From an uncultured Eubacteriales bacterium (lineage in GTDB: Bacteria; Bacillota; Clostridia; Oscillospirales; Acutalibacteraceae): a DNA stretch of 12,425 nt. Below the pieces are notes generated by a model that saw only the letters and a list, made by a program, of their open reading frames with translations, had not been told where the DNA came from and ran no database searches. This document shows, one piece after another, positions 6,809 through 12,425 of this stretch. A program made the position numbers and the translations under genes. Positions within the stretch are counted from its first letter, which is position 1. Each line of letters starts with the position of its first letter. The stretch spans positions 1 through 12,425 of the forward strand of contig CAKUYF010000017.1 in NCBI GenBank assembly GCA_934702115.1, in the 5' to 3' direction.

Positions 6809-7549
6809 CTATATTTCATTTAATTTTTTTGCATGCAGTACAACTCTGTAGCTGTCATTATCTGCACAAGTTGAAAGCGTCAAAATGCTGTCTGCTTTAG
6901 AAACATCTGTTTCGAAGTTTTTTATACTTCTCTTTTTAATCGTTTCAAGGAATTTTTCAAATTCATTATTGCTACTAAAATTCGTTTTTATGTAGTAACT
7001 TTCTTTTTCTGTTTGATAAACTGAAAATACCTTGTAGCCGCAACTTTCATCTTCTGCAAAGAATATTATTTCAGAATTTTCAGCGTTATTGTACCAATCA
7101 GGATTTAAAATATTTTTTAAGCTTCCGAACATTGATTTATCTTTTCTGTTGTGACCGTAAATTACAATGTTTCTATCAGTACCGTCAAATTTGTTTTTGT
7201 AATCCGCAAAAATCCACCCGGCTGAATTTTCGGTTTTATCGAAACTGTGATTTAAATAAAATTCATTGTTTTCAGCTTTCACAATAGGATACTCTATATT
7301 TGTTCCATTTACTTTAATCCATGCGACAGTATCGTTATTTTGATTTTTTAATAAATTAAAATCTACAATGTACTTATTTTCAGCGTCATTTTTAGTCACT
7401 GCTATTTTATTTATATTTTCTGCCATACCGCTGTTTTTAATGTTTTCTTTGTGCCAGTGGTAAATTTTAGCGCCAGAATAAATTAAAATTATAAATAATA
7501 TTAAGTACACTGTAGCTTTAAAAATTCTTACCATAGTTTCTTTTTTCAT
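6809..7549 (-). CDS. srtB: Class B sortase (transpeptidase anchoring surface proteins)
   Basis: This is a membrane-anchored cysteine transpeptidase that cleaves a sorting motif between Thr and Gly and joins the protein to the cell wall. The 246-residue chain starts with a short basic stretch and one membrane segment (~10-27, VYLILFIILIYSG), with the catalytic domain outside. Visible catalytic residues are His133 (IYGHNRKDK), Cys228 in TLSTC, and Arg235 (YRVVLH). The W-I-K-V-N-G-T-N-I-E-Y-P-I-V stretch and a long helix-bearing insert between His and Cys are typical of class B. I chose ATG at 7549 over an in-frame TTG one codon earlier because AAAGGAAAGGG is well spaced for it. Its two upstream neighbours carry sorting motifs and are the obvious substrates; NPVTG fits class B preference better than LPKTG. 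The transcript ends at the terminator just downstream. Confidence 0.93.
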   Translation of the reverse strand: MKKETMVRIFKATVYLILFIILIYSGAKIYHWHKENIKNSGMAENINKIAVTKNDAENKYIVDFNLLKNQNNDTVAWIKVNGTNIEYPIVKAENNEFYLNHSFDKTENSAGWIFADYKNKFDGTDRNIVIYGHNRKDKSMFGSLKNILNPDWYNNAENSEIIFFAEDESCGYKVFSVYQTEKESYYIKTNFSSNNEFEKFLETIKKRSIKNFETDVSKADSILTLSTCADNDSYRVVLHAKKLNEI

Positions 7550-7573
7550 CAAAACCCTTTCCTTTCAAATACA

Positions 7574-7599
7574 AAGACTAGCGGTTAAAAGCTAGTCTT
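7574..7599 (-). promoter_or_regulatory. Intercistronic hairpin between surface-protein gene and sortase gene
   Basis: A perfect 9-bp stem (AAGACTAGC / GCTAGTCTT, 8-nt loop) begins 12 nt after the stop of the NPVTG gene and ends about 20 nt before the sortase start. Only a broken T tract (TTGTATTTG) follows, so it looks like a leaky terminator or mRNA-processing/stability element that would lower sortase expression relative to its substrates. Confidence 0.55.
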
Positions 7600-7611
7600 C
7601 ATAGTTAAAAA

Positions 7612-9264
7612 TTATTTTTTCTTATTAAAGAAAGGTAATGTAGTCACACCGAATGAAGCAATTGTGAAAAGCGCTATAGCACAAGCGATTCCGTCTCCAG
7701 TTACAGGATTTTCTGAAAAATTTTCTGGGCTTTCTTTGCCACCGTTTCCAGACTCTGACTCATTTCCTGATTCTGATCCATTTCCAGATTCTGACTCATT
7801 TCCAGATTCTGATCCATTTCCAGATTCTGATCCGTTTCCTTCAATATTTGTTGCTATAACTCCGTATTGGCTTAAATGCGTAGTTTCAAAGATGATATAT
7901 CCATCTTTTACAGTTGCGGGTAAAGTTTCTTTTATTTCTCCGTCTTTGATGTAAACGATTTGGTAGTTATTGTAACCGTTTAACTCCTCAGGAATTTCAA
8001 ACTTAATTTTCATTTCAGTACCATTTAATGGAACTATTTCTTGATCTTTAAGTAGAATAATATCTACTAGGAACTTTACGTTTTTATCTACTAATTCTTG
8101 TGGAATTTCTAATTTTTTAATGTAGAGTGTATAATTCTCGTCTGGGGACTTTTGAACTTGAACGCTACCTTTAATATCGCTGATGCTGGGAATTTCTGTG
8201 TCTTCTATTGGTGCGTCTTCCCAAGTTGCGTAGAGAGTAAGTTCTGTGTAAAACATTTCGTCGTCCTTCAAAAAGCCTCTGTTGAAATCACCTTCGTCTT
8301 CGCGCCAATTTCGCAAGGAAATTAAATCACAAGGTTCTCCTGAGCCATCTTTTTTAGAATTCCACCCTTTAAATTTGTAGCCTGGTCTTTTTTCTGGAAT
8401 ATAGTGAAAGATAGGCATTGAATTATCTCCGTTTCCTCCGCAGTCATAGTCGTACTTTTTGGAGCTTTGTCCATCAATCGTGCCCCCATTAGCGTCTAGT
8501 ATAAGTACGTATGACTTAGGTCTATCGTCTTTTGCTAAATTTGGATTATCAAGGTTGCCATTTTCATCTACACCGTAAAAATTATTGCTTTTATATAGTG
8601 CAAAAACAGTTATATTATTTCCTTTATTAAAATAGCTTCTATCAATTGAAGATACAACTTCACCATTATGATATAACAAATAATATCCCCAGCTGCAGAA
8701 TGTGTATCCTTCCCTTGTTGGTGTGTATTTGGATAAATCAATTGTTTGGAAGTTATCTGGGTCAAATTCAAATCTAAGTTTGTCTTGTCCTCCTATGTTT
8801 CCTGCGGAACAGTCTAAAATCATGCTGTATGAGTTTTCGATTTCCTTGCCGGTAAATAAAGCATATACAGTTTTCCCGTTTTTATACTTTATATCTCCAA
8901 GTTGTTCTTCTGCCCCACTAAAATCCTCTTTTTTTAACAACGTGTCGCCCGGAACCGGTGTGGTATCGTCGTAGGATAGAGCCCAGCCTGAAAATTTATT
9001 TTTTCCATTGAAAGGCTTTATTCCGTTTGTTAAATCGGAAAGCTTTACGGTGTCGTCGTCTTCATCGAAATTAAATTTTACAACTTTACCATCTAACGAG
9101 CAGTCGATTGTTGCACCATAGTCTGTACCTTTAAGTTTCATTACCAAAGCATATTCGCCGTTATCTGTAAAAGTAACCGCTTGAGCCTTATTATTGTTTG
9201 CAAAAATTAAAGGTAAAGCAAGTCCTAATAAAGTAAACGCTAAAAAAAGAAATCTATTTTTCAT
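7612..9264 (-). CDS. Secreted NPVTG-anchored surface protein with Listeria/Bacteroides-type repeats
   Basis: This is a cell-wall protein of 550 residues. Residues 1-29 are a Sec signal peptide (MKNRFLFLAF..., cleavage likely after AQA). Residues ~36-138, ~144-226 and ~250-348 are three units of the InlB_B/Listeria-Bacteroides repeat kind, with hallmarks FSGWALS, TREGYTFCSWG, LDANGGTIDG, RPGYKFKGWNS and LTLYATW. A beta-sandwich-like domain follows (~365-472), ending in HLSQYGVIA. Residues 477-509 are a Gly/Ser/Glu/Asn stalk of six-residue units. The C-terminus is a sorting signal: NPVTG (519-523), a hydrophobic segment and KKK. The ATG at 9264 has a strong AGGAGG seven bases upstream, within the 18-nt gap after the preceding gene. 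The sortase that probably anchors it follows 60 nt downstream. Ligand unknown; a role in adhesion is inference from the architecture. Confidence 0.9.
   Translation of the reverse strand: MKNRFLFLAFTLLGLALPLIFANNNKAQAVTFTDNGEYALVMKLKGTDYGATIDCSLDGKVVKFNFDEDDDTVKLSDLTNGIKPFNGKNKFSGWALSYDDTTPVPGDTLLKKEDFSGAEEQLGDIKYKNGKTVYALFTGKEIENSYSMILDCSAGNIGGQDKLRFEFDPDNFQTIDLSKYTPTREGYTFCSWGYYLLYHNGEVVSSIDRSYFNKGNNITVFALYKSNNFYGVDENGNLDNPNLAKDDRPKSYVLILDANGGTIDGQSSKKYDYDCGGNGDNSMPIFHYIPEKRPGYKFKGWNSKKDGSGEPCDLISLRNWREDEGDFNRGFLKDDEMFYTELTLYATWEDAPIEDTEIPSISDIKGSVQVQKSPDENYTLYIKKLEIPQELVDKNVKFLVDIILLKDQEIVPLNGTEMKIKFEIPEELNGYNNYQIVYIKDGEIKETLPATVKDGYIIFETTHLSQYGVIATNIEGNGSESGNGSESGNESESGNGSESGNESESGNGGKESPENFSENPVTGDGIACAIALFTIASFGVTTLPFFNKKK
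7745..7834 (-). repeat. Five 18-bp tandem repeats encoding the Ser/Gly/Glu stalk
   Basis: Five units of 18 bp, with a partial sixth to 7840, run in register with the reading frame. Each encodes [G/E]-S-E-S-G-N, the G or E depending on GGA-type versus GAG-type codons. Change in copy number keeps the frame and alters only the length of the spacer holding the protein off the wall. Confidence 0.9.
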
Positions 9265-9282
9265 CAGTAGTCCTCCTTATTT

Positions 9283-11004
9283 TTATTTCTTTGTTTTTTT
9301 CTTACCTAATATCAAAAATACTGATAATGCTGAAATGGCCAAAGCAAAAGTTATAATGTATATAATAATATTATCACCGGTTTTAGGCAGGTTATCATTG
9401 TTTTCTATGGTGCTGCCGCCTTCCTCCAATTCAGCTATGGTTTTACTTGCTATAGCATAATTTGAAAAACTTGATGTTTTGAATGTGAGTGTGTTTGTTG
9501 AAGAATCGTAAGTTGCTGGAATTATTTCGAAAGTTCCGTCAGGCTTTTCATGCACTATGACAACTTCGTTTCCTTTTACTCCTTCTTCAAGCTTAAGAGT
9601 GATTGTTACTTGACTATTTAGGTTAGTTAATTGTTTTGACCAAACTTTATCAGCCGTCCCTTTATATAAAATGCTGTCTAGTCGAATCCCTAAGTACGAG
9701 GAAATGTCATATTCCTTAGCTTTTTCTTTAAAGTCAGAAATTTGTTCTTCGGTTAAATCCACATCATTTAAAGAAAGAATTACCGATCCGGAATCTATTT
9801 CTGAGCCATCGATCTCTATTTTACCTTCTTTTACTTTGCTAGACTCAATTTTTACTTGGTCATCCACCTTTTCAAAGATACCGCTTAAATGAACGTTTGT
9901 ATCAGGCATGATATATTCAAAAGTTGACTCTATTTCTCTCGGAAGTAAGATTTCATCATTTATTCTAATTGAAGTTAATTGATAGCCGTAATTAGGTTTT
10001 AACTTCAAAATTACCCTTGAACCCGGTAAAATTTCTGCATGACCTTCATTTTTTTCTATATCTTGATTTACTTTTTCTAACCCCATAGAATTTCCATTTG
10101 GGTCTTTAATATCAAGTATTTCTATGGTGCCATTTTTCAATAGTTCATAGTCTTTCATACTAGGATTATCTTTTTTATTTGAAGCCCAATAAATTGTCCT
10201 TTTTGCACCTGAAGTGTTTTTAGCTTTTTTTACTCTTATAATATATTCACTTGCAGGTTCAATAGTAAAATCTACACGATCTTCTGTATTTTCGGGTAAA
10301 TTAATTTCTTTTTCATTTACCGTTACGCTTCCGATGTTACCTTCTCCGTATGAAAGCTGAATTGTAATTAAGTTATTAGTTTTACCGCTTGCATACCCTT
10401 TTCCGGTTCCAATTATATTATTGGGCTCTGTTCCGATTCTGTTTGAATTAAAGTAAATTTCCATACCATCGCCGTCATAAGTTGCTTTAATAGAAATTTT
10501 ATCAGGGTAACTGGGCGTAGGTTGCGGTTTAGACTCTTGTTCAAGTCTGATATTTAGATTCCCGATAAACTTATTTGTGTCCAATTTAATGTACTTATTT
10601 AAGGTTATATCATATGATTCATTGTTGATATAGAGTCTGTTGAAAGGAATTTTGCCAATAGCTTCTGGAGTTTCATCAGGGTTTTTGACTAAAATTTTAG
10701 GCGTTATTTTAAGATAATAATCTTTTTCATTCAGGTCAATTTCCATGTTATTTCCTGTAATGGAACAATTGCTATAAACACTATCTTCATCAAAATTTTT
10801 TTCAAATAAACTAACTTCTGATGCCGTGTAAGCTTCGCTATCACCTCCATAAATAGCTTTTCCATCCTGTACCGTTGCTTCCATGAAATTAAGAGTTACC
10901 TGGTTTTTCTCTATTGCAAATACATTAGTTTTAAAAATCGGTAACATTAAATTCAGTAGCAAGCACACAGTACCTATAATAGGTAAGACGTTTTTCTTTT
11001 GCAT
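9283..11004 (-). CDS. Secreted LPKTG-anchored surface protein
   Basis: This is the first gene of the surface operon, 573 residues. Residues 1-30 form a signal peptide (basic MQKKN, hydrophobic core, FKTNVFA). Residues ~31-155 are a beta-rich domain I do not recognise, then a proline linker (KPQPTPSYPDK, 159-169). Residues ~170-260 and ~315-380 look like beta-sandwich modules; the second has the GYQLTSIRIND...YIMPDTNV pattern common in Gram-positive surface proteins. Residues ~383-520 form a last domain ending in SFSNYAIAS, parallel to HLSQYGVIA in the next gene, so the two share a membrane-proximal module. The sorting signal is LPKTG (539-543), a hydrophobic stretch and KKKTKK. The ATG at 11004 has AAGGGGTGAG ahead. 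The next gene starts 18 nt after its stop, so the two are co-transcribed. Whether the local class B sortase or a housekeeping class A enzyme elsewhere handles LPKTG is open. Confidence 0.88.
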   Translation of the reverse strand: MQKKNVLPIIGTVCLLLNLMLPIFKTNVFAIEKNQVTLNFMEATVQDGKAIYGGDSEAYTASEVSLFEKNFDEDSVYSNCSITGNNMEIDLNEKDYYLKITPKILVKNPDETPEAIGKIPFNRLYINNESYDITLNKYIKLDTNKFIGNLNIRLEQESKPQPTPSYPDKISIKATYDGDGMEIYFNSNRIGTEPNNIIGTGKGYASGKTNNLITIQLSYGEGNIGSVTVNEKEINLPENTEDRVDFTIEPASEYIIRVKKAKNTSGAKRTIYWASNKKDNPSMKDYELLKNGTIEILDIKDPNGNSMGLEKVNQDIEKNEGHAEILPGSRVILKLKPNYGYQLTSIRINDEILLPREIESTFEYIMPDTNVHLSGIFEKVDDQVKIESSKVKEGKIEIDGSEIDSGSVILSLNDVDLTEEQISDFKEKAKEYDISSYLGIRLDSILYKGTADKVWSKQLTNLNSQVTITLKLEEGVKGNEVVIVHEKPDGTFEIIPATYDSSTNTLTFKTSSFSNYAIASKTIAELEEGGSTIENNDNLPKTGDNIIIYIITFALAISALSVFLILGKKKTKK

Positions 11005-11277
11005 TGTACTGTACTCACCCCTTCTATAATTTTATATGATTGGATTTTATCACAAAAGAGGCTATTTATTTTCGATTTTTTATTTTTTGTATGGATGCTA
11101 TATTTTACAGATTTTTCTGTTAATAGTTATGTATATATTTTCTTTACAAGAACCAAAAGGTTACGTTTTAAATACAATTCACATAATACCAAAACAGATT
11201 AATAACCTTCTCTCTTAAAAATTAGAATCTAAATTTGACCCTTACGAATTCGATAGTAATTATTTTAGCGGAATTAA
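11005..11277. other. Spacer upstream of the surface operon
   Basis: This AT-rich stretch must hold the promoter of the LPKTG gene, but no convincing box pair stands out. On the minus strand TATAAA near 11030 lacks a good -35, and TTAACA with TATAGC further up are only 15 nt apart. Short ORFs here look non-coding. Confidence 0.4.
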
Positions 11278-11460
11278 AAAGGTTGCTTGCTGATATTTAG
11301 TATTTCAACAAACAACTTAAAATTAAAAAACAGTCTCCTACATATAAAAGACTTCCATAGCCCCTATGAAACTTCTCGCTGGTACGACTTTTCTTATGGG
11401 TCATAGGGAAATTCAGTATCCCAGCCATTTGTAGTCGATGATAATGGTTACATTTTTAAT
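11278..11460 (+). pseudogene. Possible decayed protein fragment on the plus strand
   Basis: One plus-strand frame reads protein-like for about 60 codons, interrupted by a single TAG at 11404-11406. Before it comes KDFHSPYETSRWYDFSYGS, after it GNSVSQPFVVDDNGYIFN. The composition (W, Y, D, F, G spread through a helix/strand-like pattern) is unlike random AT-rich translation. It has no start codon with an RBS, and its 3' end runs into the antisense of the barstar pseudogene. I do not recognise the family. An immunity-protein or toxin remnant would fit the setting. The opposite strand is also open over part of this region, so the call is tentative. Confidence 0.25.
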
Positions 11461-11776
11461 CTATTATTTCAAAATCAAACGGTTTCCGTCCGTAATTGTT
11501 ATGTTCTTTTTTATTATCTTCAAGAACTCTATGCATAATTTCTATGTCATGTTTTAATTTTTCGGGTAGAGTTGATTCACCTAGTATCTCAACTTTATCA
11601 GAATCGCATTCGCTCTATAGCAAGTCCCAGAAAGCATCCCAATTCCTTCCATACCATTCCGGAAAATCAAATGCTAATCTTATTCTTTCATGGTAATCCC
11701 ACTAGGTTGTACACCCTGTTAAATCTAATCTTATTATTTTAGGTATTTCATTTAGTCTTTTTAATTCTTTTTCCAT
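11456..11776 (-). pseudogene. Barstar-family immunity pseudogene (two TAG stops)
   Basis: The frame from ATG (11774-11776) to TAA (11456-11458) is 107 codons without a frameshift and reads clearly as barstar (IIRLDLTGC, WDYHERIRLAFDFPEWYG, NWDAFWDLL). It is broken by TAG at codon 25 (11702-11704) and codon 54 (11615-11617). Codon 25 is Trp in the intact copy; codon 54 follows WDLL, where Trp is also plausible, so both may be TGG-to-TAG changes. The Shine-Dalgarno is lost too: where the intact copy has GAGGAG, this one has ATTAGA. N- and C-termini differ from the intact copy, but the central 54 nt (HERIRLAFDFPEW region) are identical. It is therefore an older paralogue, possibly homogenised in the middle by gene conversion. 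It keeps the Asp (NWDAFWD) that the intact copy has changed to Ser. It is almost certainly dead. Confidence 0.88.
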
Positions 11777-11790
11777 AATTATTTTCTAAT

Positions 11791-11839
11791 TTAAATTATT
11801 TCATAAAATGTCTCATAATGATCGTATGTTACAAATATT
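11791..11839 (-). pseudogene. Remnant of a second barnase gene 3' end
   Basis: These 49 nt match the last codons of the barnase gene at 12171 with one difference. They encode VTYDHYETFYEII and a TAA stop, including the catalytic His of the D-H-Y motif. The upstream part of the toxin copy is missing. The fragment sits 14 nt before the barstar pseudogene, the same spacing as in the intact toxin/immunity pair, so it marks a truncated duplicate module. Confidence 0.85.
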
Positions 11840-11843
11840 AAAT

Positions 11844-11859
11844 TAGCATAAATATGCTA
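11844..11859. repeat. Short perfect inverted repeat at the barstar stop codon
   Basis: TAGCATA and TATGCTA form a 7-bp palindrome with two bases between. It overlaps the TAG stop of the intact barstar gene and lies at the edge of the barnase remnant. No T tract follows on the minus strand, so it is not a good terminator. It may mark a recombination joint. Confidence 0.4.
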
Positions 11860-12156
11860 GTCTATTACTTCGTATTCAAATTTTTCTCCAAATTTGGCTT
11901 GATGTTCTATATTTTTCTCTAACAGCTTATGAGTCATTTGTATATAGTTACTAAGTTCTTTTTTTAAGGTGTGTTCTCCGGTTATTTCTACTTTACCTAC
12001 ATCATAACATGTTCTGAGTAAGTCCCAAAATGCACTCCAATTTTTACCATACCATTCCGGAAAATCAAATGCTAATCTTATTCTTTCATGGTAATCCCAC
12101 CAGGTTTTGCATCCGGTTAAATCTAACTTTATTACTTTTTTATTTTCATTTTCCAT
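11857..12156 (-). CDS. Barstar-family RNase inhibitor (immunity protein)
   Basis: This 99-residue cytoplasmic protein is expected to bind and block the barnase-type RNase encoded just upstream, protecting the producer and its kin. The barstar fold is recognisable by the first strand KKVIKLDLTGC, then FPEWYGKNWSAFWDLL (residues 32-47), which aligns with the barnase-binding helix of Bacillus barstar (LPEYYGENLDALWDAL). Trp44 and Asp45 match barstar Trp38 and Asp39. Asp35, a main contact in the Bacillus complex, is Ser41 here (codon 12034-12036). The ATG at 12156 has GAGGAG about 9 nt upstream, inside the 14-nt gap after the toxin stop, so the pair is co-translated. The stop is TAG. The pairing with the upstream RNase is inferred from order and family. 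Confidence 0.93.
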   Translation of the reverse strand: MENENKKVIKLDLTGCKTWWDYHERIRLAFDFPEWYGKNWSAFWDLLRTCYDVGKVEITGEHTLKKELSNYIQMTHKLLEKNIEHQAKFGEKFEYEVID

Positions 12157-12170
12157 AGTAAATTCTCCTC

Positions 12171-12425
12171 TTAAATTATTTCATAAAATGTCCCATAATG
12201 ATCGTATGTTACAAATATCAGCCCATCGTTTGACCAAACTAAACGATGACTATTTCTTTTACCTTCATAATAATTTATATCAGCTTCATACCATATTCTA
12301 CCTAATTTATCTGGAAGGTGTTTATTTTTATTTTGATAGATACCCATAGTAGCCATTTTACTGGGTGCAAACCTTTTAGGTGGCTTACCGTGTTTCCATC
12401 CTAAAGCTTCCAAATCATCTTCAGA
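12171..12425 (-). CDS. Barnase-type RNase domain, C-terminus of a larger toxin (5' end outside window)
   Basis: The 84 residues before the TAA stop align end to end with the C-terminal two-thirds of barnase: EALGW, APSKMATMGIYQNKNKHLP, GRIWYEADINY, KRNSHRLVWS, and YDHYGTF at the end. Catalytic equivalents are all present: Glu47 (barnase Glu73), Arg57 (Arg83), Arg61 (Arg87) and His76 (His102), numbered from the window edge. It should cleave RNA. Barnase Arg59 is replaced by Lys33. The frame stays open to the window edge, and the only in-window start is a TTG inside the conserved domain, so the gene extends beyond. The neighbouring barstar and the duplicated downstream module suggest the end of a polymorphic or contact-dependent toxin, but a plain secreted RNase is also possible because the N-terminus cannot be seen. 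Confidence 0.9.
   Translation of the reverse strand, partial: SEDDLEALGWKHGKPPKRFAPSKMATMGIYQNKNKHLPDKLGRIWYEADINYYEGKRNSHRLVWSNDGLIFVTYDHYGTFYEII

Noticed and set aside
7550..7552. TTG start one codon before the sortase ATG
   Set aside because: The adjacent ATG at 7549 is better spaced from the AAAGGAAAGGG ribosome binding site, and ATG is the usual start.
7664..7954. Plus-strand ORF rich in Pro-Asp-Ser
   Set aside because: It is the antisense of the 18-bp stalk repeats in the NPVTG protein gene, with no RBS or homology.
10999..11218. Two overlapping plus-strand ORFs upstream of the surface operon
   Set aside because: They are short, Phe/Tyr/Ile-rich translations of AT-rich promoter-region DNA without a ribosome binding site.
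11456..11776. TAG recoding as an explanation for the interrupted barstar
   Set aside because: TAG is the natural stop of the intact barstar and of two LRR genes, and the pseudogene has also lost its Shine-Dalgarno.
12171..12413. Complete small barnase gene starting at the TTG at 12413
   Set aside because: The TTG lies within the conserved domain, lacks an RBS, and the frame stays open to the window edge. The gene is partial.

Overview
The window is strongly AT-rich DNA with Gram-positive signals: purine-rich ribosome binding sites, LPxTG/NPxTG cell-wall sorting signals and a class B sortase. It suggests a low-GC Firmicute (Bacillota), perhaps an anaerobe of the Clostridia/Tissierellia type. 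The species cannot be fixed from the sequence. Every gene I can support lies on the minus strand, so the text below follows transcription from high to low coordinates. TAG is a normal stop here: it ends the intact barstar gene and two of the leucine-rich-repeat (LRR) genes.

Right end (12425-11456): a polymorphic-toxin tail. The window opens inside a gene whose C-terminus is a barnase-type RNase with all catalytic residues present. It is followed 14 nt later by a barstar-type immunity gene. Next comes a second, decayed copy of the same module: a 49-bp remnant of the barnase 3' end, then a barstar pseudogene with two TAG codons and a lost Shine-Dalgarno. A possible protein remnant on the plus strand lies beyond it.

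Middle (11004-6809): a three-gene surface-protein operon. It encodes a secreted LPKTG-anchored protein, a secreted NPVTG-anchored protein with Listeria/Bacteroides-type repeats and a Gly/Ser/Glu stalk, and a class B sortase. A clear intrinsic terminator closes it.

Left half (6338-1): a tandem array of four BspA-like LRR genes (369, 667 and 735 codons, plus one cut by the window edge). None has a visible signal peptide or wall anchor. All four have the same promoter geometry (TTGA-type -35, exactly 16 nt, TATAAT) and an AGGAGTG ribosome binding site. The three intergenic spacers are copies of one ~247-bp cassette. Its 100 bp next to the upstream gene's stop codon are nearly identical in all copies, even where the flanking coding sequence has diverged. 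The two larger proteins are two-domain: cap plus LRR array, repeated twice.

The strongest leads are the leaderless LRR array with its conserved spacer cassette, and the duplicated, partly dead barnase/barstar module. I see no CRISPR array, tRNA, rRNA, transposase or integrase.
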